Of a DNA stretch of 64,000 nt, positions 48,093-56,601 are shown piece after piece. Made by a program: the position numbers and the translations under genes. The first letter of the stretch is position 1. The number at the start of each line of letters is the position of its first letter. The DNA lies in assembly GCF_009830125.1 (NCBI RefSeq), contig NZ_WUPT01000001.1, forward strand, positions 1,550,001 through 1,614,000, written 5' to 3'. The notes beneath the pieces were generated by a model, which worked only from the letters and a program-made list of their open reading frames with translations, ran no database searches and was not told the DNA's origin. The stretch is from Kangsaoukella pontilimi (GTDB taxonomy: Bacteria; Pseudomonadota; Alphaproteobacteria; Rhodobacterales; Rhodobacteraceae).

Positions 48093-49073
48093 TCACCCCG
48101 CCCGCGTCGCCTCTCCCGTGGCCGCGCGGGCCTTGATCAGGGAGAGGATAGTTTCGTGTCGAGCAGCAGACAGGCCATGCTCTTCCGCGATCCTGATGAC
48201 CGCGCCGTTGAGGAAATCGACTTCGGTTGTCCGGCCGGCCTGCAGGTCCTGCAGCATGGATGAACGGTGTTTGATCCCGCGCGGGAAAACGATCTTGTCC
48301 AGCGTCGTATCGACATAGTCCTGCCCGCTGGCGGCGGGCCGGTAGTCGAATGCGGCTGCGAAGGCGGCCAGCGCCTCGTCCGCGAGACCGACGATCAGGG
48401 CGCGGCTGTCGGGGTTTTCCAGAAGCTCGCCATAGGTCTGTCCGGTCAGCGCCCCCGTCGGGTTCATGCAACAGTTGAACAACAGCTTGAAGGCGATGGT
48501 TTCGCGGATCGCCGGGTCATGCCTCATCGGGATGAACCCGGCTCCAGCCACGTCGATCATCCGGTCGAGCAGTCCTGTAGCGTCCCCCAGAAGGGCCCCG
48601 CAGTTGATCGGGCTGGCCTGCGCCGTGACCTCGACCTCGCCCGGAGCACCGCGGACCATGCCGATCATCATGGCGGTCGAATAGACCGGGGCACCCGGCC
48701 CTACCGTCTGGCGGGCAATCTCGGCCGAGCCCATACCGTTCTGCAACAGAAGAAGCGGCGGGCACGTCCCGGCGGCGGCGAAGGGTTTCAAGGCCGTCTC
48801 GACATCCTGGGCCTTGGTGGTCAGTGCCAGCATATCCGCGCCCAGCACATCGTCGGTGGGACGGGCCGCGTCGCAGAGCGCAATCGTTCCGGCCGGGATG
48901 GTGTGATCGCCCAGAAGACCGGTCACCGTGATCGGCTTGCCCCTGAGGGTCGGAATTGATGCGTCCCGCACCAGAAGGGTCACCCGCGCACCCGCCACGG
49001 CGAAATGCGCGGCAAGGCAAAGGCCCACCGAACCGCCGCCGAAAACCGCAACGTGATAGTCATCCCCGCTCAT
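48093..49073 (-). CDS. panE: 2-dehydropantoate 2-reductase-family protein
   Basis: 326 residues from the ATG at 49073. N-terminal Rossmann motif VAVFGGGSVG (8-17) and the ApbA/PanE C-terminal helical domain with the catalytic-lysine region ETIAFKLLFNCCMNP. Reduces ketopantoate to pantoate with NADPH in the pantothenate pathway. Family paralogues exist for other ketoacids, so specificity is not certain. CoA synthesis also needs coaX (2071-2844). Confidence 0.85.
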   Translation of the reverse strand: MSGDDYHVAVFGGGSVGLCLAAHFAVAGARVTLLVRDASIPTLRGKPITVTGLLGDHTIPAGTIALCDAARPTDDVLGADMLALTTKAQDVETALKPFAAAGTCPPLLLLQNGMGSAEIARQTVGPGAPVYSTAMMIGMVRGAPGEVEVTAQASPINCGALLGDATGLLDRMIDVAGAGFIPMRHDPAIRETIAFKLLFNCCMNPTGALTGQTYGELLENPDSRALIVGLADEALAAFAAAFDYRPAASGQDYVDTTLDKIVFPRGIKHRSSMLQDLQAGRTTEVDFLNGAVIRIAEEHGLSAARHETILSLIKARAATGEATRAG

Positions 49074-49152
49074 GGCTTCGCCCCCCGTCCGCTGTCCCAT
49101 CGCCAGTAGGCACCGCATAAGGCCGCCGGGCAAGGGCGAAGTCCCGCGCCGC

Positions 49153-49575
49153 TTATCCCTTGGGCGGGATCGAATAGGTCATCGAGGCGCGGGCCACGGT
49201 GGCGTCTGACCCGTCCGACCGCATCAGAACATCCCCCACCGCCAGGGCGCGGCCCAGTTTCAAAAGCCGCACTTCGGCCAGAATATCCTGTCCCGGCAAG
49301 GGTTTCCTCATGAAGTCGATGCTGGCATTGGTGGTCACGGCCAGCGCCTTGGGCCCAATCATCGCCAGAAGCGCGGCATAGACACCCAGATCGGCAAGCG
49401 CGAAGAGTGTCGGCCCCGAGACGGTGCCCCCCGGCCTCAGATGCGCGTCGGAGGGCGACCAGCGGACCACAGCCTCCATGGGGCCCACGGCGTCGATGCC
49501 GAATTCCGGTCCCACCTGCGGGAAATCCCGCGCGAAGAAGTCGCGCAACTCGGCCAATGTCATTTTCGGTTCCAT
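49153..49575 (-). CDS. PaaI-type hotdog-fold thioesterase
   Basis: 140 residues, hotdog fold with HLRPGGTVSGPTLFALADLGVY in the helix that carries the catalytic residue, and ALAVTTNASIDFMRKP on the central strand. Hydrolyses an acyl-CoA of unknown type. Divergent from the DUF1801 gene with 39 bp between; the two starts must share regulatory sequence. Confidence 0.9.
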   Translation of the reverse strand: MEPKMTLAELRDFFARDFPQVGPEFGIDAVGPMEAVVRWSPSDAHLRPGGTVSGPTLFALADLGVYAALLAMIGPKALAVTTNASIDFMRKPLPGQDILAEVRLLKLGRALAVGDVLMRSDGSDATVARASMTYSIPPKG

Positions 49576-49614
49576 GAACTATGCTTTACCCCAGCGGCCG
49601 GAAAGGACAATCCC

Positions 49615-50004
49615 ATGTTGGCCCCCATCGCAGCCCTGACCGACGACACCCGCAAACAGGATGCGCTTGCCCTGGATGCTCTCTTCCGCGAGGTGACCGG
49701 ATTTCAGCCCAGGCTCTGGGGCGAGAAAATCGGCTACGGGAAATATCACTACCGTTATGACAGCGGGCGCGAGGGCGACTGGCTGGCCACCGGGTTCGGC
49801 ATCGGCAAGCGCGAATTCTCGATCTATATCCTGCCGGGATACACCGAGTTTCCGTCCCTCGCCGCACGGCTCGGCCCGCACAGGCGCGGCAAAAGCTGCT
49901 GGTACGTCAAACGGATGGACGAGATCGACACCGAGGCTCTGGCCGATCTGATCCGCTCCGGTCTGGACGATCTGGCAAAGACATGGCCCGTCGAGCCGAC
50001 CTGA
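49615..50004 (+). CDS. DUF1801-domain protein
   Basis: 129 residues from the ATG at 49615 with AAGGA upstream; an extended frame would read back into the thioesterase gene. The domain is recognised from PRLWGEKIGYGKYHYRYDSGREG and the GKSCWYVKRMDEID segment. Family function is unknown. Convergent with the M32 carboxypeptidase, 4 bp apart. Confidence 0.85.
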   Translation: MLAPIAALTDDTRKQDALALDALFREVTGFQPRLWGEKIGYGKYHYRYDSGREGDWLATGFGIGKREFSIYILPGYTEFPSLAARLGPHRRGKSCWYVKRMDEIDTEALADLIRSGLDDLAKTWPVEPT

Positions 50005-50008
50005 CGCG

Positions 50009-51481
50009 TCACACGCCGTAGAGTGCCGCGAACTTGTCTTCGAGATAATCCAGAAGAGGCCCCTCGTCCGGTGTCCGGCCGGTTGCATCCGCGATGATCT
50101 GCGCAGGCTCCTTTGCCGCGCCGTGGACATGGACCCGCTCGCGAAGCCAAAGGACCGCGGGCATCGGATCACCCTTGGCCAGATGATCGTCGAGGTCGGG
50201 AATATCCGCCCGGATCGCCGCATGGAGGCAGCCCGCATAGACATTGCCAAGCGTATAGGTCGGGAAATAGCCGAACAACGCCTCGGACCAGTGGACGTCC
50301 TGAAGGCAACCGTTCGACGGTTTGTCGACCGCGACGCCGAAATCCCACTCGAAACGGGTATCCCACGCCTCGGGCAAGTCGGCGGGTGCAAGACGGCCCG
50401 CGATCAGGTCACGCTCGATGTCGAAGCGCATCAGGACGTGCAGGTTGTAATTCACCTCGTCCGCCTCGGTCCGGATATAGCCCTGACGGACGGCGTTCAT
50501 CGCGCCGTAGAAGCCATGCGCATCGGTCCCGATGTCACCGAACTCCGCCTCCATTCGCCCATGCAGCCAGCCGGTAAAGGCGCGGCTCCGGCCCAGCTGG
50601 TTCTCAAAGATGCGGCTCTGGCTCTCGTGGACGCCCATGGACGCGCCCCGCCCGAGCGGCGTCAGGAGAAGCGCACGGGCAACCCCCTGCTCGTAGGTGG
50701 CGTGGCCGACCTCGTGGATGGTCGAGTAAAAGCAATTGGCGGGGTTATGCGCTTCGGTCCGCGTGGTGATGCGCACATCGAGACCCGAACCGGACGAGAA
50801 CGGATGGACCGCCTTGTCGATCCGCCCGTGGTTCGTGTCATAGCCAAAGGCGCGCGCCAGATCGGTCGAGATCGCCAGTTGCCCGGCCTCGTCGAAGTCG
50901 CGACCGAGCGACGGGATCGCACGATCGGCCCCAAGCACCCGGTCACGAAGTGCGGTCAGGCGCGGGCGGAGTGCGCCGAACATCGCATCCAGATCCGCCG
51001 CCGTCGTGCCCGGCTCGTAGTCTTCGAGAAGCGCGTCATAGGCGTCGCCCCCATCCGCCAGTGCCGCGCCCTTCTCGCGCGAGAGGTCCACGACCTCTTC
51101 GAGCTTGGGCAGGAAGAGCGCGAAATCCTCGGTCGCCCGCGCGTCGGCCCAGACCCGGTGGGCGAGCGACGTGGTGCGGGCGAGCGCACTCGCAAGCTCT
51201 TCGGGAACGCGTGCCGTTCGTTCGAATTCGCGCGCAACCTCGGCAAGCTGGCGTGCGCCGAGCTCATCCGGGGCTTCGGCCCCGGCCAGCCACTCACCGA
51301 TGCGGGGATCGGTCCGGCGGCGGTGCAACACACCCGCCAGCGCCGCCATCTCCTCGGCGCGCTGTTCGGCGGCGCCCTCGGGCATCATAGTCTCCTGGTC
51401 CCAGCCGAGACGGCCCATGACCTGGCTCAGCGCCTCGGTCTCGCGCTGGAAGCGCATCAGCGCGTCGAAGGCGCCGCTCAT
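50009..51481 (-). CDS. M32-family carboxypeptidase
   Basis: 490 residues from the ATG at 51481. Zinc-binding HEVGH at 256-260 and the downstream third ligand in the HESQSR segment (285-290). Matches thermostable carboxypeptidase Taq family, which removes C-terminal residues with broad specificity. Its ATG overlaps the ctaA stop by 4 bp; the link to heme A synthesis is probably only positional. Confidence 0.96.
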   Translation of the reverse strand: MSGAFDALMRFQRETEALSQVMGRLGWDQETMMPEGAAEQRAEEMAALAGVLHRRRTDPRIGEWLAGAEAPDELGARQLAEVAREFERTARVPEELASALARTTSLAHRVWADARATEDFALFLPKLEEVVDLSREKGAALADGGDAYDALLEDYEPGTTAADLDAMFGALRPRLTALRDRVLGADRAIPSLGRDFDEAGQLAISTDLARAFGYDTNHGRIDKAVHPFSSGSGLDVRITTRTEAHNPANCFYSTIHEVGHATYEQGVARALLLTPLGRGASMGVHESQSRIFENQLGRSRAFTGWLHGRMEAEFGDIGTDAHGFYGAMNAVRQGYIRTEADEVNYNLHVLMRFDIERDLIAGRLAPADLPEAWDTRFEWDFGVAVDKPSNGCLQDVHWSEALFGYFPTYTLGNVYAGCLHAAIRADIPDLDDHLAKGDPMPAVLWLRERVHVHGAAKEPAQIIADATGRTPDEGPLLDYLEDKFAALYGV

Positions 51482-52620
51482 CCGCGCACCGACTGATTGA
51501 CGGGGTATTGCGCAAGAAACCGCGCCCGCAGGATCAGGACGTACAGCACGACCGCGCCGAACTGGTGCAGGATCGCAAGCAGAAGCGGCGCCGAGTAGAG
51601 CACCGTCATGATCCCGATCAGAACCTGCAGGACCATCATCGCCATCATCGCGTTGAAGGCGAAGCGGGTCCGCGCATTGGCCGATTTGCGGGCACGAAGC
51701 CAGACGACGATGCCGAAGGCAAAGAGCAGGTACCCCGCCATCCGGTGGATGAATTGAACAAGGCCCGCGTTCTCGAAGAAATTCCGCCAGACCGGTTCCA
51801 GATCGAAGGCCGTCGGAGGGAAGATTTGCCCGCCCATGAGCGGCCATTCGTTATAGGTCCGGCCCGCGTCGATACCGGCCACGAGTGCGCCGATGAGGAT
51901 TTGCAGAAAGGCGAAATGGGTCAGCCCCGTGCCCATCGAGAAGAGCTTGGCATCGCGGCTCCGGCGCGCCTGCAAGAGGTCGGCCTCGGTTCGTCCCAGA
52001 AGGAAGACGAACCACGCGATCAGCCCAAGGATCACGAAGGCCAGCCCGAGATGCGTGGCAAGCCGGTAGGACGCCACGTCCAGCATTGTGCCGGTTAGGC
52101 CCGAAGACACCATCCACCAGCCGATGGCCCCCTGCAGGCCGCCCAGACCACCCAAAAGCAGCAGGCGCCCGGTCCAGCCTGTGGGAATGCGCTTGGTCAG
52201 CAGGAAGAAGAGGAAACCGATGCCCCAGACCAGTCCGATGACGCGGCCAAGCTGCCGGTGGCCCCATTCCCACCAGTAAATGTATTTGAACTCTTCCAGC
52301 GACATGCCCCGGTTCTGAAGCTGGTACTCGGGGATTTGCCGGTAGAGGTCGAATTCGGCCTGCCAGTCGGCCTCGCTGAGGGGCGGGATCGCCCCGGTGA
52401 CTGGCGCCCATTCGGTGATGGAAAGGCCCGAGTCTGTCAGCCGGGTCAGGCCGCCCACAGCGATCATCACAACGACCAGCGCGAACAGCACCATCAGCCA
52501 GAGACGGATCGCACGCCGCGCGCCCCGCCGCGCCGCGTTGTCGATGACGCCGCCCGCCGGTTTGGCGGCGGGTTTCGCCTTTGCGTCGACCTCTTCGAAG
52601 ATGCTGCGCTTCTCGCTCAT
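51478..52620 (-). CDS. ctaA: Heme A synthase
   Basis: 380 residues, eight membrane helices; oxidises the C8 methyl of heme O to give heme A for aa3 cytochrome oxidase. Conserved signature: GGLTRLTDSGLSITEWAP after the first helix, histidines in WWEWGHRQLGRVIG and FIHRMAGY. This is the type-2 COX15-like form with a longer N-terminus. A small palindrome (52654-52667) is upstream. Confidence 0.96.
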   Translation of the reverse strand: MSEKRSIFEEVDAKAKPAAKPAGGVIDNAARRGARRAIRLWLMVLFALVVVMIAVGGLTRLTDSGLSITEWAPVTGAIPPLSEADWQAEFDLYRQIPEYQLQNRGMSLEEFKYIYWWEWGHRQLGRVIGLVWGIGFLFFLLTKRIPTGWTGRLLLLGGLGGLQGAIGWWMVSSGLTGTMLDVASYRLATHLGLAFVILGLIAWFVFLLGRTEADLLQARRSRDAKLFSMGTGLTHFAFLQILIGALVAGIDAGRTYNEWPLMGGQIFPPTAFDLEPVWRNFFENAGLVQFIHRMAGYLLFAFGIVVWLRARKSANARTRFAFNAMMAMMVLQVLIGIMTVLYSAPLLLAILHQFGAVVLYVLILRARFLAQYPVNQSVRG

Positions 52621-52676
52621 CGGTTCATTCCCTGTCGCTTGCGCGAAACCTATGTCTCGGGCGAGACGCCGTCCAG

Positions 52677-53414
52677 TCAGTCGCCCCGCTCTTTCCAGCG
52701 GACCATCTGACGCAGGATGCCATGGAGCACCTGTATGTCGGCGCGGGTCAGCGGCATCCGGCTCCAGAGATTGCGGAGCGTGCGTTTCATGCCCTCCGCC
52801 TTGGTCTCGGGAAAGAAGAAACCGGCCTCGGTGAGGCGGTCCTCATAGTGCTCAGCCAGCTTCTCGACCTCGATCTGGCTGGCCCACTCGGTGCCGGCCA
52901 TCTCGGTGGTCACCGCTTCGGTCTCCTCGGTCGCACGGCGCCATTCATAGGCCGTGAGGAGGACGCATTGGGCAAGGTTGAGTGACGGAAACTCGGGGTT
53001 CACCGGAACCGAGATGATGGCGTTCGCCCGCGCGATGTCGTCATTCTCCAACCCGGCACGCTCGGGCCCGAACATGACCGCCACCCGCTCGCCCCGCGCG
53101 ATGCGGGCAGCGGCGTCCTGCATGGCGGCCTCGGGCGTGAAGACGGGCTTTGTCAGGTCGCGCTGACGTGCGGTGGTGGCATAGACATACTGCGCCTCGC
53201 CGATGGCCTCGGCGGTGGTTGCGGCCAGCCGCGCCTCGTCCAGAAGCCGTCCGGCCCCGCTCGCCATGGCGACGGCGCGGGCATTGGGCCAGCCGTCCCG
53301 GGGTGCCGCGACGCACATCCGGTCGAGGCCGAAATTCCACATGGCGCGCGCGGCGGCGCCGATATTCTCGCCCATCTGCGGACGAATGAGGACGAATGCG
53401 GGTTGGTCTGTCAT
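52677..53414 (-). CDS. trmJ: tRNA/rRNA 2'-O-methyltransferase, TrmJ-like (SPOUT family)
   Basis: 245 residues from the ATG at 53414. SPOUT knot: N-terminal VLIRPQMGENIGAAARAMWNFG, then FGPERAGLENDDI and NPEFPSLNLAQCVLL. TrmJ methylates the 2'-OH of nucleotide 32 in tRNAs. A rRNA target cannot be excluded. Divergent from the TfoX gene; a promoter at 53423-53451 would give a transcript starting at or next to the ATG. Confidence 0.92.
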   Translation of the reverse strand: MTDQPAFVLIRPQMGENIGAAARAMWNFGLDRMCVAAPRDGWPNARAVAMASGAGRLLDEARLAATTAEAIGEAQYVYATTARQRDLTKPVFTPEAAMQDAAARIARGERVAVMFGPERAGLENDDIARANAIISVPVNPEFPSLNLAQCVLLTAYEWRRATEETEAVTTEMAGTEWASQIEVEKLAEHYEDRLTEAGFFFPETKAEGMKRTLRNLWSRMPLTRADIQVLHGILRQMVRWKERGD

Positions 53415-53422
53415 AATGGCGG

Positions 53423-53451
53423 GGATTAAGGACGACGGACGGCAAGCGCAA
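53423..53451 (-). promoter_or_regulatory. Candidate promoter giving a leaderless trmJ transcript
   Basis: Minus strand: -35 TTGCGC (53451-53446), 17-bp spacer, -10 TAATCC (53428-53423), then only eight bases to the ATG at 53414. There is no ribosome site before the ATG, which agrees with a leaderless mRNA. Moderate match only. Confidence 0.35.
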
Positions 53452-53462
53452 GAGAGGGTGTC

Positions 53463-53795
53463 ATGGCATATGATGAAGGACTGGCGGAGCTTTTGCGCGG
53501 CGATCTGGCAGAGTTCGGAACGATCGAGGAAAGGCGGATGTTCGGCGGTCTCTGCTTCATGAAGGACGGGCACATGCTCTGCGGCGTCCACAAGGGTGGC
53601 GGCATGTTCCGGGTGGGCAAATCCCGCCATTCCCAGGCGCTGAAGATCGACGGGACGTCGCCCATGGCTTTCACCGGCCGCCCGATGGGCGGTCTGGTGG
53701 ACGTCACGGACGAGGCCCTCGCGGATGACGCGCGCCGCTCCGCTCTCATGGCGCTGGCGCTGGCCAACGTGGCCGACCTGCCGCCCAGGGTCTGA
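53463..53795 (+). CDS. TfoX/Sxy N-terminal-domain protein
   Basis: 110 residues. The TfoX N-terminal domain is seen in EERRMFGGLCFMKDGHMLCGVHKGG and the C-terminal FTGRPMGGLVDV region. TfoX/Sxy regulates competence in gammaproteobacteria, but the stand-alone N-terminal domain is widespread and of unknown role. ATG follows GAGAGGGTGTC. Confidence 0.92.
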   Translation: MAYDEGLAELLRGDLAEFGTIEERRMFGGLCFMKDGHMLCGVHKGGGMFRVGKSRHSQALKIDGTSPMAFTGRPMGGLVDVTDEALADDARRSALMALALANVADLPPRV

Positions 53796-53802
53796 CCGGA
53801 CA

Positions 53803-53938
53803 GAGGGGGCTCTGCCCCCCGCCGCGCTGCCGCGCGCCTCCCCCCGGGATATTTCCGAACAGGCGAAAACAATTTGACTCAAATTTTCGCTTCTTCTGTT
53901 GAGAAATACTCCGGGGAGCGCGAGGGGCTGGCCCCTCG
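53803..53938. repeat. R2 mirrored double element
   Basis: From the left: hairpin GGGGGC-TCT-GCCCCC (53805-53819), GC-rich stretch, reversed box (53841-53875, CGGGATATTTCCGAACAG), short A/T-rich centre, forward box (53881-53917, CGCTTCTTCTGTT...AAATACTCC), hairpin CGAGGGG-CTGG-CCCCTCG (53921-53938). The two boxes are reverse complements of one another with few differences, so the whole ~135 bp could fold as one long stem. The rest of the 228-bp gap to 54023 holds only the start region of the next gene. Confidence 0.7.
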
Positions 53939-54023
53939 CCTCCTGCCGGGTGCATTCAAGCGGGCTTTCGCCGCTCCGCGTTTCTGCCTATGAGGGGCAA
54001 AGACTTCGAAGGACCCCAAGCCA

Positions 54024-54644
54024 GTGGCCGAGACCGAGACTCCGCAAATCTATCTTCTGACACCGCCCGAAATCGAGCTGTCGAGCTTCCCTGCCGAGCT
54101 GGCGCGGGTGATGGACGCCCATGAGGTGGCCTGCCTTCGCATCGCGCTTGCCACGCGGGACGAGGACCGGCTGGCGCGGGCGGCGGATGCGCTGCGAGAG
54201 GTCGCCCATGCGCGCGACGTGGCCGTTGTCATCGACACCCATGTGGCACTGGCCGAGCGTCTGGGGCTGGACGGGGTGCATCTGACCGATGGCGCCCGGT
54301 CGGTCCGGAAGACGCGCACCGCGCTCGGCGCGGACGCCATCGTCGGGGCCTATTGCGCCTCCTCCCGTCACGACGGCATGACGGCGGGCGAAGCAGGCGC
54401 CGACTATGTCGCCTTCGGACCGGTCGGCGCCACAGCGCTCGGCGACGGAAGCCGGGCCGGGGATGACCTTTTTGCGTGGTGGTCCGAGATGATCGAGGTG
54501 CCGGTGGTGGCCGAAGGCGCTCTCGATGCGGACGCCATCGCGCGGCTTGCGCCGATCACCGATTTCTTCGCCATAGGAGAGGAAATTTGGTCCACCGACG
54601 ATCCCGCTGAGGCTCTCGGACGTCTGATCGCGGCGATGGGCTGA
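54024..54644 (+). CDS. ThiE-like thiamine-phosphate synthase family protein, degenerate active site
   Basis: 206 residues from a GTG at 54024 with GAAGGA ahead. TIM-barrel fold of thiamine-phosphate synthase, recognised by GLDGVHLTD, DAIVGAYCASSRH and DYVAFGPVG. Several catalytic positions differ from true ThiE: the Q-x-R-x-K motif reads LRIAL without the lysine, and the ND pair of the metal site reads ID. It may therefore act on another substrate or be inactive. No other thiamine gene is in the window. Confidence 0.8.
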   Translation: MAETETPQIYLLTPPEIELSSFPAELARVMDAHEVACLRIALATRDEDRLARAADALREVAHARDVAVVIDTHVALAERLGLDGVHLTDGARSVRKTRTALGADAIVGAYCASSRHDGMTAGEAGADYVAFGPVGATALGDGSRAGDDLFAWWSEMIEVPVVAEGALDADAIARLAPITDFFAIGEEIWSTDDPAEALGRLIAAMG

Positions 54645-54651
54645 GGCGCGC

Positions 54652-55491
54652 TCAGCTCTTTCCGACCGCCAGAGGATGGGCCTCGCGTACTGCGATTTCG
54701 CAATGACGGGCAAGAGCTTTCCGGTCCTTGAAGGCGTTCACACGGACAGGTTTGTGCCACCAGACCTCGACCCGGCCCTGCGGCCATGCGGCGAGTGTCT
54801 TTGCGAGATGCGAGGCAAAGCTCATGTCCCCCCACCAGCCATAGAAGCGCTCTTCGGCACCTCGAGGCGCATGATAGACGACGGTGACAGGCTGCACCCA
54901 GAGCACATCGCGGAGCGCGTCGCTGAAGAAGGCCGCGAAAAGCGTCGGCTTGAACGGCAACACGCGCAGCCCGTCGGTAGAGGTGCCTTCGGGAAAGAAC
55001 AGGAGCTTATGGCCAGCCGTCAGCCGCTCTTCGAAAATCTGCTTCTGGGCCGCCGCTTCGCGCGCGTCCCGCCGGATGAAGACCGTGCCCGTTGCCCTCG
55101 CCAGCCAGCCGATCCCCGGCCATGAGGCGACCTCGGCCTTGGCGACAAAATAAACCCGTTTCTCGGCATTCAGCGTGAAGATATCCAGCCAGGAGGAATG
55201 GTTCGCCACAACCGCGCCGGGTTCCGTCATGCGTTCGCCGTGGCTCTCGTAGCGTATCCCGAGGATGCGGAAGGCGTTCCGGCAGACGAACTGGGTGATA
55301 TGCGGCGTCCAGGGGCGCTGGACTCCGTGAAGCGGACGCTCGGCCAGACGCAGGAGCAGAAGGATCAGCAGGCAGCCGAAGACCAGAACGGCCAGAACCA
55401 GACCGCGCAGGACAGCGCGCAGATAGCCCAAAGCCGTCAGCTCGAGCGGCGGGACGTCATCCTCGCCCATCCATGTCGGATCGCGGCTCAC
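54652..55491 (-). CDS. olsA: Lyso-ornithine lipid O-acyltransferase (1-acylglycerol-3-phosphate acyltransferase family)
   Basis: 279 residues from GTG at 55491, overlapping the olsB stop as GTGA. N-terminal membrane helix (~25-48), then the PlsC motifs NHSSWLD (NHx4D) and FPEGTSTDG. With OlsB it makes ornithine lipids, phosphorus-free membrane lipids common in alphaproteobacteria; OlsA adds the second acyl chain. The olsB neighbour is the best argument against a general phospholipid acyltransferase. Confidence 0.92.
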   Translation of the reverse strand: MSRDPTWMGEDDVPPLELTALGYLRAVLRGLVLAVLVFGCLLILLLLRLAERPLHGVQRPWTPHITQFVCRNAFRILGIRYESHGERMTEPGAVVANHSSWLDIFTLNAEKRVYFVAKAEVASWPGIGWLARATGTVFIRRDAREAAAQKQIFEERLTAGHKLLFFPEGTSTDGLRVLPFKPTLFAAFFSDALRDVLWVQPVTVVYHAPRGAEERFYGWWGDMSFASHLAKTLAAWPQGRVEVWWHKPVRVNAFKDRKALARHCEIAVREAHPLAVGKS

Positions 55492-56258
55492 AGCCGGGAT
55501 TTTCCGTAGATCGCCCGAGAGCGGGCATTCAGCCGCTCCATATCCATAACGAGGCAGACATCGATCGTGTTGAACTGGTGGTCGATATAGGCGCCGTCGC
55601 CCACGAACCCGCCGAGCCGGAGGTAAGCCTTGATCAGCGCAGGAACGTCGCGCATCGCCTTGGCCTTGTCGATCTTGTCACGCGCGACAAGGTTCATCGG
55701 CTGGTACTCACGGGCGCGGACGCGCAGCTCGCGCGGGGCCAGATGAGCGTGGTAGAGAAGCGAGAGCGAAGGTGCGATGGCTTGCGGATCGCGGCCATGG
55801 AAACTGGCCACGCCGAACAGAACCTCGATTCCGGTCTCCTCGACATGCTGGGCCAGTGCGTTCCAAAGCCGGTAGACCGCCGTCCCGCCCCGGAAATCGG
55901 GGTGCACGCAGGAGCGCCCGAGTTCCAGCAGCTTCCGGCCCGAAGATTTGAGAGGGGTCAGGTCGTATTCGCCCTCGCTGTAGAACCCGCCGAGCTTATC
56001 GGCGATCTCGCCATCCATCAGACGATAGACGCCCACCACATGTTCGAGCGCCGCCTTGTCGCGTCTCGTGTCAATGAGAACGAGGTGACGGGCGTGGTCG
56101 TCGAAACGGTCACGCTCGAAGCGGCCCTCGTGATCGACAAGGGAGCCGTCGCCGCCCAGTTCCTCGACGAAGACAGTATAGCGCAGACGCTCGGCAGCGA
56201 GGCGGTCAGCCTCTGACAGGGCGAAACGCGTGACAAGGTGGCTGTCGTCTTCTTGCAT
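55488..56258 (-). CDS. olsB: L-ornithine N-alpha-acyltransferase
   Basis: 256 residues from the ATG at 56258. Hemolysin-like GNAT fold: RYTVFVEELGGDG near the N-terminus, ELGRSCVHPDFRGGTAVYRLW, and LFGVASFHGRDP. Transfers a 3-hydroxyacyl chain from ACP to ornithine, giving lyso-ornithine lipid, the first step. Longer upstream starts lack ribosome sites and would overlap the region before the next gene. Confidence 0.92.
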   Translation of the reverse strand: MQEDDSHLVTRFALSEADRLAAERLRYTVFVEELGGDGSLVDHEGRFERDRFDDHARHLVLIDTRRDKAALEHVVGVYRLMDGEIADKLGGFYSEGEYDLTPLKSSGRKLLELGRSCVHPDFRGGTAVYRLWNALAQHVEETGIEVLFGVASFHGRDPQAIAPSLSLLYHAHLAPRELRVRAREYQPMNLVARDKIDKAKAMRDVPALIKAYLRLGGFVGDGAYIDHQFNTIDVCLVMDMERLNARSRAIYGKSRL

Positions 56259-56370
56259 GGCCCTCGGGGCGGGTCGTGACGGTTCAGGCCTTCTATGTGC
56301 AGGCCCCGCGCGATGCAACGGGGCGTCATGCGAATTGCCCACACGCAATGGTTGTGCTAGACCCGTCGGG

Positions 56371-56553
56371 TCAGGCATCGAACACGGGGATGAGGCCGAT
56401 GCGTTTTCCATCAATGACGACCTTCCCTTCTTCGGGGAAATTCACCGTGACGGTGCCGCCGATATTGGATTGCACCTGCCCCGTGCCCCAATCGGGCCGG
56501 TCGGGGTGCCGGACGAGCATTCCCGGCTCGAGAAGTGAAGTCATGTCGGTCAT
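56371..56553 (-). CDS. DUF3553-domain protein
   Basis: 60 residues from the ATG at 56553 (or M4). A single small beta domain: PGMLVRHPDRPDWGTGQVQSNIGGTVTVNFPEEGKVVI, the DUF3553 pattern also found as a helicase accessory domain. Divergent from chpT, ~48 bp apart. Function unknown. Confidence 0.85.
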   Translation of the reverse strand: MTDMTSLLEPGMLVRHPDRPDWGTGQVQSNIGGTVTVNFPEEGKVVIDGKRIGLIPVFDA

Positions 56554-56601
56554 AGCGGTCCTGAGGTGATCAAGATGGGTTTCGAGAGGACAGATAGCAC
56601 G

